From CAKRJP01 sp963658085 (GTDB taxonomy: Bacteria > Bacillota > Clostridia > Lachnospirales > Lachnospiraceae), in contig CAVKOU010000005.1 of NCBI GenBank assembly GCA_963658085.1, positions 1-64,000 of the forward strand: a stretch of DNA of 64,000 nt, in the 5' to 3' direction. The translations under genes and the position numbers were made by a program. Shown here one piece after another: positions 25,755 through 34,218 of this stretch. Position 1 is the first letter of the stretch; every line of letters starts with the position of its first letter. The notes beneath the pieces are model-generated. The model did no database searches. It was not told the DNA's origin and saw only the letters and a program-made list of their open reading frames with translations.

Positions 25755-26906
25755 TTACCTCCTGCTGCGAATCCGATCATAGGTAGCCTCTTCTACCTCT
25801 AAGATCTGCTCCAGCGTAGGATTCGCGATATTTTTATGTGCCCTCATACCATCCTCGATAATTTCCATAATCTCCAGATATTTAATTTCTCCCTTTAGAA
25901 ACATACTTACAGCCATCTCATTGGCCGCATTAAATACCGTCGGAAGAGAACCTCCCTCTCTTCCCGCCTCGTAGGCTAAGTCTAAACAATAAAAGGTTTT
26001 TGTATCCGGCTTCTCAAATTCCAGTTTCCCAATATTCCAAAAATCCAAACGATCTCCCGGCAGGAACCTTCTTTCCGGATAATACAGAGCATATTGAATC
26101 GGAAGTCTCATATCCGGAGTTCCAAGCTCCGCAATGATCGCACCGTCTACATACTCTACCATAGAGTGAATAATGCTCTGAGGCTGAATAACCACCTGCA
26201 CATCATCCACATCCACATCAAATAGCCACTTCGCCTCAATCACCTCCAGGCCCTTATTTACCATAGTAGAGGAATCGATGGTGATTTTCTGTCCCATAGC
26301 CCAGTTCGGATGCTTCAGTGCATCCGCCGGCTTAATTTCCAGAAGATCCTCCTCCTTCTTTCCTCTAAAAGGACCACCGGAAGCTGTAAGAAGAATCTTC
26401 TTTATAGCTCCATGATCGTTTCCCTGTAAGGACTGGAAAATGGCGCTGTGTTCACTGTCTACCGGAAGAATGGAGACTCCATGCTCTTTCGCTAAAGGCA
26501 TAATGATATGACCTGCAGTTACCAAAGTCTCCTTATTCGCCAAAGCCACATCCTTTCCGGCTTTAATAGCTTCGATAGTGGGACGAATTCCGATCATTCC
26601 AACAATGGCAGTCACTAAAATTTCTACCCCTTCGTATACCGAAACCTCTATGAGACCTTCCATTCCGGAAACTACCTTTGTGTCGGTATCCGCAATGCTT
26701 GTCCTAAGCTTCGCTGCATTCTCCTCACTCCAAACAGCTACGATCCTTGGATGAAACTCACGAACCTGTTCCTCCAGTCTCACGATATTATTTCCTGCTG
26801 CCAACCCAAGAACCTCGATATCTCCGTTGTTTCTTACCACATCCAACGTCTGAGTTCCTATGGATCCCGTGGATCCTAAAATTGCTATTTTTTTCTTATT
26901 TTCCAT
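25755..26906 (-). CDS. dxr: 1-deoxy-D-xylulose-5-phosphate reductoisomerase
   Basis: A 383-residue enzyme of the non-mevalonate isoprenoid pathway that converts DXP to 2-C-methyl-D-erythritol 4-phosphate with NADPH. GSTGSIGTQTLDVV is the NADPH-binding motif, VDSEHSAIFQSL holds metal and substrate ligands, and HPNWAMGQKITIDSSTMVNK is the flexible active-site loop. The start at 26906 has GGAG 7 nt upstream. The upstream in-frame ATG at 26936 would add ten residues that are not part of the family. It sits between cdsA and rseP as in many Firmicutes. Confidence 0.97.
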   Translation of the reverse strand: MENKKKIAILGSTGSIGTQTLDVVRNNGDIEVLGLAAGNNIVRLEEQVREFHPRIVAVWSEENAAKLRTSIADTDTKVVSGMEGLIEVSVYEGVEILVTAIVGMIGIRPTIEAIKAGKDVALANKETLVTAGHIIMPLAKEHGVSILPVDSEHSAIFQSLQGNDHGAIKKILLTASGGPFRGKKEEDLLEIKPADALKHPNWAMGQKITIDSSTMVNKGLEVIEAKWLFDVDVDDVQVVIQPQSIIHSMVEYVDGAIIAELGTPDMRLPIQYALYYPERRFLPGDRLDFWNIGKLEFEKPDTKTFYCLDLAYEAGREGGSLPTVFNAANEMAVSMFLKGEIKYLEIMEIIEDGMRAHKNIANPTLEQILEVEEATYDRIRSRR

Positions 26907-26970
26907 GTAAACTCTCCATGTTTTCTCTTCTCCCACCCACTCCTCAAGGATTTTACCTCGCCTAAAGGAA

Positions 26971-27774
26971 TTAGCGTGCTACACAAAAGATCATCAAATA
27001 ATAAATGATCGGCGCCGTAAAGATCACACTGTCAAAACGATCCAGAATACCGCCATGTCCGGGAATCAGCTTTCCATAATCTTTAATATCATGGTTTCTC
27101 TTAATAGCAGAAGCAGCCAGGTCTCCAATCTGGGAAATGGCTCCTCCTACCGCACAAATCACTCCATATGCCACAGGGCTAGCTCCTACTCCAAGAGCAG
27201 CATTCATTGCAAATGCAAATATCACGCCTAAAAGTCCGGCTCCGACAATTCCGCCGATTCCACCTTCTACCGATTTCTTTGGACTAAGTTTAGGAGCCAT
27301 CTTATGCTTTCCAAAAAGCATTCCCACACAGTAAGCACAGGTATCGCATCCCCAGGAACTAAGAAAAATAAGCCAGACTACCACGCTTCCTTGGTCAAGC
27401 ATCCTTGTTTGATAAACATAGGAAAGCATCATAGCTACATAAAAGAAGCCAAAGAAGGTCAGCATAATATGCTCCGATTTGTAGGTTGGGAAGCTAAATA
27501 CATAGACTCCCATGGTAACTACTAAAAATAAAAGGGATAGGAAGGTGATATATTCCGTATGCCCCGTAAAAAGCAGCCCGTAATAGGCAATAGCCGCAAG
27601 ATATCCCACAACTGCAGGAGCCTTCTTCTCCAGCTTCATTACCTTATATAGTTCCGACAATCCAATGATACTTACAAGCGCAAGAACTCCCAGGAGAAAG
27701 TTTCCACCGATTCCAACAATGGCAACAAGAGCCACCACCAATAGAATTCCACTGATCAACCTTGTCTTAAACAT
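26971..27774 (-). CDS. cdsA: Phosphatidate cytidylyltransferase
   Basis: A 267-residue membrane enzyme that makes CDP-diacylglycerol from phosphatidate and CTP, the branch point of phospholipid synthesis. About eight hydrophobic segments are visible. The family signature near the C-terminus, SAIKRNHDIKDYGKLIPGHG followed by GILDRFDS, is complete. The start is one base after the uppS stop and GGAAGG lies just upstream, so it is probably coupled to uppS. The order uppS-cdsA-dxr-rseP is highly conserved in bacteria. Confidence 0.97.
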   Translation of the reverse strand: MFKTRLISGILLVVALVAIVGIGGNFLLGVLALVSIIGLSELYKVMKLEKKAPAVVGYLAAIAYYGLLFTGHTEYITFLSLLFLVVTMGVYVFSFPTYKSEHIMLTFFGFFYVAMMLSYVYQTRMLDQGSVVVWLIFLSSWGCDTCAYCVGMLFGKHKMAPKLSPKKSVEGGIGGIVGAGLLGVIFAFAMNAALGVGASPVAYGVICAVGGAISQIGDLAASAIKRNHDIKDYGKLIPGHGGILDRFDSVIFTAPIIYYLMIFCVAR

Positions 27775-27775
27775 T

Positions 27776-28486
27776 CTATCCTTCCTCCTTCACGCCACCA
27801 TAGCGACGATCTCTATGGTTAAACTGTTCAATAGCTTTTTCAAGCTCTGCCTTAGAAAAATCAGGCCACGGAACATCTGTAAAATAAAATTCCGTATAAG
27901 CCAGCTGCCATAGCAGATAATTGGATAAGCGAAGTTCCCCGCTGGTACGAATCAACAGATCCGGGTCCGGAATATCATGGGTATCCAAATACTGTTCAAA
28001 GGTAGACTCTTTAATATCCTCCGGCTGTAATTTTCCGGCTACACAATCCGCCGCCATTTTTCGCATGCCACGGATCATTTCATCACGACTTCCATAGTTA
28101 ATGGCAATCTGGAAATTCAATCCTCCATTATCTTTGGTAGCTTCCTCAAGTTCTTTGATTCTGGTTTGAATATCCTGATCTAACTTGGTAACATCCCCGA
28201 TTACCCGCACCTTCATATCATTTTTCGCCGCCGTTTTCAGACAGGTCTTCATATAATTTCTAAGAAGCTTCATAAGGGCTTCTACTTCGTCCTTAGGTCT
28301 GCTCCAGTTCTCTGTAGAAAATGCATATACAGTCAGATATTTAATGCCCATTTTCCAGGCTTCTTCACAGATACGCTCTACATTCTTACTTCCCTGTGCG
28401 TGTCCGTAATTTCTGGGCATCCCTTTGGATTTCGCCCAACGGCCATTACCATCTAAAATGATCGCCACATGTCTTGGTATATTCAT
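27776..28486 (-). CDS. uppS: Isoprenyl transferase (undecaprenyl diphosphate synthase)
   Basis: A 236-residue cis-prenyltransferase. DGNGRWAKSKGMPRNYGH is the diphosphate-binding P-loop-like motif, FSTENWSRPKDEV the next conserved region, and LLIRTSGELRLSNYLLWQLA followed by YTEFYF the IPP-binding site. It elongates farnesyl diphosphate with IPP to give undecaprenyl diphosphate, the lipid carrier for peptidoglycan. It is a normal length for the family. AGGAG lies 8 nt before the ATG. It follows frr across a 142-nt gap. Confidence 0.97.
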   Translation of the reverse strand: MNIPRHVAIILDGNGRWAKSKGMPRNYGHAQGSKNVERICEEAWKMGIKYLTVYAFSTENWSRPKDEVEALMKLLRNYMKTCLKTAAKNDMKVRVIGDVTKLDQDIQTRIKELEEATKDNGGLNFQIAINYGSRDEMIRGMRKMAADCVAGKLQPEDIKESTFEQYLDTHDIPDPDLLIRTSGELRLSNYLLWQLAYTEFYFTDVPWPDFSKAELEKAIEQFNHRDRRYGGVKEEG

Positions 28487-28628
28487 ACGATTTACTCCTC
28501 ATCCATACTTTTTAAAGTATCCCTCACAATGACTCCCTATCCCAAGAATAGGACAGAACCGAATCAACCAGCCTGTCCCACTCTCTTATAAATCTACTGA
28601 ATTTACAAGGAAATCTCTACACCTGCGA
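28487..28628 (-). other. frr-uppS spacer with two hairpins
   Basis: On the minus strand GGACAG/CTGTCC (with a 16-nt loop) and CCTAT/ATAGG form two neighbouring small stems. No T-run follows, so uppS is probably transcribed together with frr. No clear promoter was recognised. Confidence 0.4.
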
Positions 28629-29180
28629 CTATACAGTCATAATTTCCTTAGACTTCACTTCTACAGCCTTATCCACTTCTTTTACATACTTATCTGTAAG
28701 CTTCTGAAGTTCATCTTCCAAATCTTTAATCTCATCCTCTGATACTTCTGATCCCTTTAATTTCTTAAAAGCATCATTGCCATCTCTACGGATGTTGCGG
28801 ACAGCTACCTTCGCAGCCTCTCCTTTTTTCTTCACATCCTTCGCAAGTTCTTTTCTTCTCTCCTCAGTAAGCTCCGGGAATACCAGTCTTACGGAAGTTC
28901 CATCGTTGGTAGGATTGATACCAAGATCAGAAACCATGATGGCTTTCTCGATTTCTTTTAACATACTCTTTTCCCAAGGCTGGATCTGGATCATACGCGG
29001 CTCCGGAACAGAGACATTGGCAACCTGCTGAAGCGGAGTCGGAACCCCATAATAATCAACCGTGATCTTATTTAATACATTCGGGTTGGCACGACCTGCA
29101 CGAATGGTTCCAAGCTCGCTATCCAGGCTAGCCAAGGATTTTTGCATTTTCTCTTCGTATACTTTTACTCTTTCGTTCAT
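28629..29180 (-). CDS. frr: Ribosome recycling factor
   Basis: A 183-residue protein that splits post-termination ribosomes together with EF-G. The classic start region YEEKMQKSLASLDSELGTIR leads to AGRANPNVLNKITVDYYG, and later LTEERRKELAKDVKKKGEAA and RNIRRDGNDAFKKL lie in the helical-bundle domain. Length is within the usual 180-190. GGAGG stands 7 nt before the ATG. It is directly downstream of pyrH, as in most bacteria. Confidence 0.98.
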   Translation of the reverse strand: MNERVKVYEEKMQKSLASLDSELGTIRAGRANPNVLNKITVDYYGVPTPLQQVANVSVPEPRMIQIQPWEKSMLKEIEKAIMVSDLGINPTNDGTSVRLVFPELTEERRKELAKDVKKKGEAAKVAVRNIRRDGNDAFKKLKGSEVSEDEIKDLEDELQKLTDKYVKEVDKAVEVKSKEIMTV

Positions 29181-29208
29181 AATATATCCTCCATCTGGTA
29201 CTTTTTTC

Positions 29209-29904
29209 TTATACTGTAACCTTTGTTCCTGTAAATGTTCCTGTCATAGTCTCCACGATACTATTTGGCTCATTGAGACCAAATACCAACATCGGCATCT
29301 TATTCTCCAGACACATGATGGATGCAGTTAAATCTACAGCCATCAGTTTCTTATCAATGATCTCCTGAATAGAAATCTCATCATACTTCTTTGCTTCCGG
29401 ATTTACCTTCGGATCGCTATCATAAATTCCGTCAATAGCCTTTGCAAGAAGCATTGCATCTGCCTCAATCTCGATTGCTCGAAGAACAGCTCCTGTATCT
29501 GTAGAGAAATAAGGATGTCCTGTTCCACCTGCGAAAAATACAACCTTTCCGCTTTCCATAGCTGTCACTGCCTTATCCTTTGAGAAAAGGGTGGTAAAAG
29601 CACCACAAACAAACGGAGTAAACACCTCTGTCTCCATGCCTGCAAAACGGAAAATCTCTGACACGTAAATGCAGTTCATAACAGTAGCTAACATACCGAT
29701 CTGATCTGCCTTTACACGGTCAATAGTCTCACTGGTACGACCTCTCCAGAAGTTACCTCCTCCGGTAACAATGGCAACTTCAATGCCTGCGTCCACTAAC
29801 TGCTTTACCTGATTTGCAACTCCCAGACATGTAGCCTCATCAAATCCGGTTTTCTTATCTCCTGCAAGGGCTTCTCCGCTTAATTTCAATAATACTCTCT
29901 TCAT
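29209..29904 (-). CDS. pyrH: UMP kinase
   Basis: A 231-residue member of the amino-acid-kinase fold that phosphorylates UMP to UDP. KRVLLKLSGEALAGDK at the start, VTGGGNFWRGR, and FFAGGTGHPYFSTDTGA are the family motifs. The enzyme is normally a hexamer controlled by UTP and GTP. The ATG at 29904 starts the conserved part; an in-frame ATG at 29952 would add 16 unrelated residues. AAAGGAG is 11 nt upstream, a slightly long spacing. It has its own promoter and heads the pyrH-frr-uppS series. Confidence 0.97.
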   Translation of the reverse strand: MKRVLLKLSGEALAGDKKTGFDEATCLGVANQVKQLVDAGIEVAIVTGGGNFWRGRTSETIDRVKADQIGMLATVMNCIYVSEIFRFAGMETEVFTPFVCGAFTTLFSKDKAVTAMESGKVVFFAGGTGHPYFSTDTGAVLRAIEIEADAMLLAKAIDGIYDSDPKVNPEAKKYDEISIQEIIDKKLMAVDLTASIMCLENKMPMLVFGLNEPNSIVETMTGTFTGTKVTV

Positions 29905-29943
29905 ACTTACAAGTACTCCTTTTACACGAATAAAATCATTTTT

Positions 29944-29972
29944 ATTATACACTGTCCCTTAAATTTCGTCTA
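29944..29972 (-). promoter_or_regulatory. Promoter of pyrH
   Basis: The minus strand reads TAGACG (29967-29972), 17 nt, and a perfect TATAAT (29944-29949), about 40 nt before the pyrH start. The -35 is weak (four of six bases). Confidence 0.6.
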
Positions 29973-29987
29973 CCTAGAAGTCGGGGG

Positions 29988-30485
29988 TTATCCTTCAGAA
30001 ATCCCAAACATTTTCAGGCAGATTTTCTTGCCACTTTTTGTCTTAAAAATTCTTTGAAGGGCATTCTCTACGGACTTCTTCGGGGAATGATCCTCATAAA
30101 GATTTACCAAAAAGTCTGCCTCCACGAGAATCTGATAATCCAATCCCCGGATATCTCCATAGGTATGATGATGTCCTACAAGATAAGATACTCTCTGGAT
30201 CAAATCCTCCGGATAACCAAGCTCCTTTAACATCTCCTCTGCAATAGCAGGCCCCAATTCTTCCTGGTGTTTTCCAGCACTGTCACCGTAAACTTCCTCG
30301 CTCTTTTTAATACCGATATCATGAACAATAGAAGCCGCTTCCAAAATATCCTGCGTTTTCTCATCCAAGCCTTCCAGTTCTCCTATCAATTTGGAAAACT
30401 CATATACCTTAATAAAATGCTGGATTCTTGCAGGATCTCCTTCATAGTACCGGATCATCTTCATGATTAGTTGATTATGAACCAT
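29988..30485 (-). CDS. HD-domain hydrolase-like protein
   Basis: A 165-residue protein of the HD superfamily. Metal-binding residues are visible: H near residue 20 (RIQHFIKVYEFS), HD in ASIVHDIGIKKSE, HH in SYLVGHHHTYG and a later D in VEADFLVN. Such proteins are phosphohydrolases acting on nucleotides, but the substrate of this one is unknown. It has AGGAG 8 nt before the ATG and lies between trpS and pyrH with gaps on both sides. It could be read from the trpS promoter if the terminator in between is leaky. Confidence 0.85.
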   Translation of the reverse strand: MVHNQLIMKMIRYYEGDPARIQHFIKVYEFSKLIGELEGLDEKTQDILEAASIVHDIGIKKSEEVYGDSAGKHQEELGPAIAEEMLKELGYPEDLIQRVSYLVGHHHTYGDIRGLDYQILVEADFLVNLYEDHSPKKSVENALQRIFKTKSGKKICLKMFGISEG

Positions 30486-30505
30486 AATTTCATCTCCTAA
30501 TATTC

Positions 30506-30550
30506 AAAAAGGAGTGCATAAAAGTGGTTCATTTTCATGCACTCCCTGTT
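30506..30550. terminator. Terminator of trpS
   Basis: GGAGTGCAT (30511-30519) pairs with ATGCACTCC (30537-30545). On the minus strand five T residues follow; on the plus strand CTGTTTTT follows, so it could act both ways. It lies directly after the trpS stop. Confidence 0.85.
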
Positions 30551-30551
30551 T

Positions 30552-31613
30552 TTATTTCAACAGATTGTTGTCTGCAAAATAATCGATTTTCATTGATTTT
30601 CTAACATCCGATAAGGTATCAGCCGCTGTCTCTCTCGCTCTCTCGCTTCCTACCTTCAAAATGTCATATACATCAGAAAGGTTCTTCTCCCACATCTGGC
30701 GTCTCTCTCTGATAGGGCCAAGCTCTGTCTGAAGAACGTTATTCAGGAACTTTTTAACCTTTACATCTCCAAGCCCGCCTCGCATATAGTGAGCCTTAAG
30801 TTCATCCAGATTCTGATAATCAGGCAAGAACTCTTCAAAATGCTCCGGTGTTGAAAAAGCATCCAAATAAGTAAATACCGGATTTCCCTCTACCTTTCCC
30901 GGATCTTCCACACGAAGATGATTCGGGTCTGTAAACATAGACATAACCTTTGTCTTAATATCCTTGGACTCATCTGATAAATAGATACAATTGCCAAGAG
31001 ACTTACTCATCTTAGCCTTTCCGTCAATACCGGGAAGTCTTAAACAAGCAGAATTCTTAGGCAGGATAATCTTTGGATCTGTAAGGGTTTCTCCGTAAAC
31101 ACTATTAAACTTATGAACAATCTCCTTACACTGCTCGATCATTGGCATCTGATCTTCTCCGGCCGGAACATCTGTCGCACGAAATGCTGTAATGTCTGCC
31201 GCCTGACTGATTGGATAGCAGAAGAATCCTACAGGAATACTTGCCTCAAAGTTTCTCTGTTTAATCTCTGATTTTACGGTAGGATTACGCTGTACTCTGG
31301 CTACGGTTACTAAATTCATATAGTAAAATGTAAGCTCTGTAAGTTCCGGAATCATAGATTGGATAAATAATGTTGATTTCTCCGGATCAAGACCACATGC
31401 CAGATAATCCAGGGCTACCTGAAGAATGTTCTGTCTTACTTTCTCCGGGTGCTCTGCATTATCTGTCAAAGCCTGAGCATCCGCAACCATAATATAGATA
31501 TCATCATACTCCCCTGAATTTTGTAATCTTACACGTTCCTTCAAGGAACCAACATAATGTCCTACATGTAAATGTCCGGTAGGACGATCTCCTGTTAATA
31601 TAACCTTCTTCAT
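30552..31613 (-). CDS. trpS: Tryptophanyl-tRNA synthetase
   Basis: A 353-residue class I synthetase that charges tRNA-Trp. The HIGH-type motif is PTGHLHVGHYVGS at residues 11-23 and the KMSKS motif is in GKAKMSKSLGN. DRPTG and GEDQMPMIE are also typical. At 353 residues it is slightly longer than the usual 330. GGAG lies 6 nt before the ATG. The gene follows the ftsZ terminator and has no room for a T-box leader, which is the usual control of trpS in many Firmicutes, so another form of control is likely. Confidence 0.97.
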   Translation of the reverse strand: MKKVILTGDRPTGHLHVGHYVGSLKERVRLQNSGEYDDIYIMVADAQALTDNAEHPEKVRQNILQVALDYLACGLDPEKSTLFIQSMIPELTELTFYYMNLVTVARVQRNPTVKSEIKQRNFEASIPVGFFCYPISQAADITAFRATDVPAGEDQMPMIEQCKEIVHKFNSVYGETLTDPKIILPKNSACLRLPGIDGKAKMSKSLGNCIYLSDESKDIKTKVMSMFTDPNHLRVEDPGKVEGNPVFTYLDAFSTPEHFEEFLPDYQNLDELKAHYMRGGLGDVKVKKFLNNVLQTELGPIRERRQMWEKNLSDVYDILKVGSERARETAADTLSDVRKSMKIDYFADNNLLK

Positions 31614-31626
31614 GTCTTACTCCTTT

Positions 31627-31657
31627 ACAAAAGGCCAGGCAAGATCTGCCTGGCCTT
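31627..31657 (-). terminator. Terminator of ftsZ
   Basis: An 11-bp perfect stem, AAGGCCAGGCA (31631-31641) with TGCCTGGCCTT (31647-31657), with a 5-nt loop. TTTTG follows on the minus strand. It is the GC-rich type and lies 20 nt after the ftsZ stop. Confidence 0.9.
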
Positions 31658-31676
31658 AATTATACATTCAAAGTAT

Positions 31677-32969
31677 TTATTTCTTAAAGAAATCCGGAAT
31701 CTTAATGCTCTGCTCTTTCACCTTACTCGCAGGTGTTCTTGGAGCATCCAGTGTAGGAATCGTTCCTCCTGCCGGTCTTCTTGTCTCGTGCTGTTCTCTA
31801 GCCGGTGCAGAATAGTCAGTTCTCGGTGCTGCCTGACGTGGCTGTGCATACTGTGATTGCTGTGTATACTGTGGCTGTTGAGTATACTGCGGCTGCTGTG
31901 CATAGCGTGGCTGCTCCTGCTGTCTCATTCTCTCATAACCCTGTGTCTGCTGCTGTTGCTGTTGTCCACCTCTGGACTGATTCTCTAATCTGGCTTTCAG
32001 CTTAGATGTGCTTCCGCCTACATTGTGAAGTCCTGTTGCAATAACAGTGATGGTTGCTTCGTCTGCTCTAGAATCATCATACATAGCACCGAAGATAATA
32101 TTTGCATCTTCTCCTGCAAGATCCTGTACATACTCAGCCGCATCTGATGCATCCATAAGAGTAATATCACCGGATACATTGATGATAACATGAGAAGCTC
32201 CTGCGATCGTAGTCTCAAGAAGTGGGCTGGCAACTGCCTGCTTAACTGCTTCAAGAGCCTTGTCATCACCGCGTCCCTGACCGATACCGATATGAGCGAT
32301 ACCCTTATCTGTCATAACGGTCTGTACATCTGCAAAGTCAAGGTTAATAAGTGAAGGTACGTTAATCAGGTCTGTGATACCCTGGATACCTTGTTGTAAT
32401 ACTTCATCCGCTTTTTTCAGGGCTTCCGGCATGGTTGTGCGTCTGTCTACAACCTCCAGTAACTTATCATTTGGAATAACGATGAGGGTGTCAACGCTTT
32501 CTTTCAACTTCTCAATACCGGAAAGCGCGTTGTTCATACGTGTCTTTGACTCAAAACGGAAAGGCTTTGTTACAACACCAACGGTCAAAGAACCCTGATC
32601 CTTGGCAATACGCGCTACAACCGGTGTTGCTCCAGTTCCGGTTCCGCCACCCATACCACAGGTAACGAAAACCATGTCTGCACCCTTAAGTGCTGCTGCG
32701 ATCTCTTCAGAGCTCTCCTCTGCTGCCTTCTCTCCGATCTCCGGTCTTGCACCTGCTCCAAGTCCCTTCGTAATCTTCTCGCCAATCTGCATAAGAGTTG
32801 GTGCTTTACTAAGCTGTAATGCCTGTTTATCTGTATTAATTGCTATAAATTCAACACCTGCAATCTGCTCGTCGATCATTCGGTTTACCGCATTGTTACC
32901 GCCTCCACCGACACCAACAACTATAATCTTTGCAGCTGCTTCTGATTCATTTGTCTTAATTTCTAACAA
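31677..32969 (-). CDS. ftsZ: Cell division GTPase FtsZ
   Basis: A 430-residue tubulin homologue that polymerises into the Z-ring. The tubulin signature GGGTGTG is at residues 107-113, GVGGGGNNAVNRM near residue 20 binds nucleotide, and NLDFADVQTVM is the T7/synergy region. A linker from about 331 to 420 is rich in Gln and Tyr with QPQYTQ-like repeats, and the C-terminal peptide IPDFFKK is conserved. The start is TTG at 32969 with GGAGG 8 nt upstream. The frame stays open 66 codons further, but those residues are unlike FtsZ. It closes the division cluster; ftsA is not next to it. Confidence 0.96.
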   Translation of the reverse strand: MLEIKTNESEAAAKIIVVGVGGGGNNAVNRMIDEQIAGVEFIAINTDKQALQLSKAPTLMQIGEKITKGLGAGARPEIGEKAAEESSEEIAAALKGADMVFVTCGMGGGTGTGATPVVARIAKDQGSLTVGVVTKPFRFESKTRMNNALSGIEKLKESVDTLIVIPNDKLLEVVDRRTTMPEALKKADEVLQQGIQGITDLINVPSLINLDFADVQTVMTDKGIAHIGIGQGRGDDKALEAVKQAVASPLLETTIAGASHVIINVSGDITLMDASDAAEYVQDLAGEDANIIFGAMYDDSRADEATITVIATGLHNVGGSTSKLKARLENQSRGGQQQQQQTQGYERMRQQEQPRYAQQPQYTQQPQYTQQSQYAQPRQAAPRTDYSAPAREQHETRRPAGGTIPTLDAPRTPASKVKEQSIKIPDFFKK

Positions 32970-33000
32970 GGGTTTTTCCTCCTTTGTATTCCTTATAAAT

Positions 33001-33029
33001 ATTATACATCCCAAATATTGGTCACAGCA
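33001..33029 (-). promoter_or_regulatory. Possible proximal promoter of ftsZ
   Basis: A perfect TATAAT (complement of 33001-33006) lies about 30 nt before the TTG start. The -35 region is weak (TGCTGT at 33024-33029, 17-nt spacing). Confidence 0.45.
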
Positions 33030-33032
33030 AAT

Positions 33033-33073
33033 CAAACCTGCAACCGCAAGTTTGGGTGCCTTAAAACCCAAAC
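33033..33073 (-). promoter_or_regulatory. Mutually exclusive hairpins in the ftsZ leader
   Basis: On the minus strand GTTTGGG/CCCAAAC (33067-33073 with 33050-33056) and CAAACTTGC/GCAGGTTTG (33046-33054 with 33033-33041, loop GGTT) share the CAAAC segment at 33050-33054. Only one can form at a time. Both lie between the distal promoter and the start codon. Confidence 0.5.
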
Positions 33074-33114
33074 CCTGACGACAAAAAGCGAGTCTCTTTG
33101 CCATATATAAATAT

Positions 33115-33143
33115 ATAATAAATAGTTTGCTATAAAATATCAA
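33115..33143 (-). promoter_or_regulatory. Distal promoter of ftsZ
   Basis: The minus strand reads TTGATA (33138-33143), 17 nt, TATTAT (33115-33120). Its transcript would have a leader of about 140 nt containing the two alternative hairpins at 33033-33073. Confidence 0.7.
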
Positions 33144-33222
33144 TAGAAAATTGGGCTTTTTCTGCATTTTTTTGCTACAATTCCGTCATTTTAATAATCA
33201 GCAAAAACAAGCCTTCTACAGC

Positions 33223-34203
33223 CTAATATCCATAATTTCCGCTTCCGCTACTTGTGCTGGAATCATAGTAATTTCCCGAGGTATCATACCAACCAGTGCC
33301 ATCGTACAAATTCATATCGGATCCATCCCAGGTATAAACATCTGTCGAACTGTTATCCCAAGTACTCGAATCTGTCCATGAGCCAGAATCATCATCCGAA
33401 GTAGTATCTGAATCCGAAGTAGTTGTGTCAGTGGTATCCGATGAATCTTTCGTCTCTTCTTTTGTTTTCTCAAAGGTGATTACCTTAGCGCTGGTAGAAT
33501 AATTTTCCAAATGCAAAGTTCCACTTTGATCTGTAAGTTTTGCAAGAATGGGCTCGATTTGAGCCATCTGGTCAGAGGTCACACTGCTTCCTAAAGACAC
33601 ACATACATCACCAAAAGAAAGCATTAGGGAATCCTTTTCATATACCAACTTATCCGGAGACAACTCATACTTCTTCACTTCCTGCGTAGTCTCTAAAATT
33701 TGGTTAAAGATTTTTGTTTTACTACACTTTAATTTCTCATAAAGGGCAATCTTCTTGAATTTCACTCCGTCAATACTAGGAAGTCCCTCTTTGACCTCGG
33801 TGGAAACATCCACCACTAACCCCTCCTTATCAAAGTAGGCATACTGATCTCCATTTTTTACATAACCTATGATAGGTTTTTCTTCCACTGTAACCTTCAA
33901 ACTCCAAGGACTATTTAAGCTCACCTTCATACTATCCATGCAGGCAAGTTTTTTTCCAAAACCCAGCTTATATTTTGCCAGAACATAAAGGGTATTCACC
34001 TCATAGGGATTCTCCAGCACCGTATCATAGATTTCCTGCTTGCTGCAATAGTCATTCCCCTGCACAGTAAACCCTTCAGTATAAAATACAATGGAAAAGC
34101 AAAGCACAACAGCCAGAACCATGAGAAATAAAGTTACCCCTGCATAAAGCTTATGGGACTTTCTCTTTCTGGGACGTCTCTTGCCGGCAGTCTTATCTGT
34201 CAT
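33223..34203 (-). CDS. ftsQ: Cell division protein FtsQ/DivIB with Tyr/Ser/Asp-rich tail
   Basis: A 326-residue single-pass membrane protein. A basic cytoplasmic N-terminus (KRRPRKRKSHK) precedes a membrane helix at about 19-41, and then a POTRA domain (YTEGFTVQGNDYCSKQEIYD) and a beta domain, the layout of FtsQ/DivIB, which links FtsL and DivIC in the divisome. From residue 249 to the end it is low complexity: Asp/Ser/Thr first, then Trp/Tyr/Gly (STDVYTWDGSDMNLY), ending GSGNYGY. The tail is extracellular. A similar tail ends the PBP in the same cluster. It follows murD by 15 nt, with AAAGGAG before the ATG. Confidence 0.88.
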   Translation of the reverse strand: MTDKTAGKRRPRKRKSHKLYAGVTLFLMVLAVVLCFSIVFYTEGFTVQGNDYCSKQEIYDTVLENPYEVNTLYVLAKYKLGFGKKLACMDSMKVSLNSPWSLKVTVEEKPIIGYVKNGDQYAYFDKEGLVVDVSTEVKEGLPSIDGVKFKKIALYEKLKCSKTKIFNQILETTQEVKKYELSPDKLVYEKDSLMLSFGDVCVSLGSSVTSDQMAQIEPILAKLTDQSGTLHLENYSTSAKVITFEKTKEETKDSSDTTDTTTSDSDTTSDDDSGSWTDSSTWDNSSTDVYTWDGSDMNLYDGTGWYDTSGNYYDSSTSSGSGNYGY

Positions 34204-34218
34204 AAATCTTTTGCTCCT

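Noticed and set aside
30552..31680. T-box leader expected for trpS
   Set aside because: Only about 60 nt separate trpS from the ftsZ stop and they hold the ftsZ terminator. No T-box sequence is present.
32970..33167. Possible 66-residue N-terminal extension of FtsZ
   Set aside because: The frame is open, but the residues are unlike any FtsZ, the promoter elements lie inside it, and a TTG with a good ribosome-binding site precedes the conserved start.
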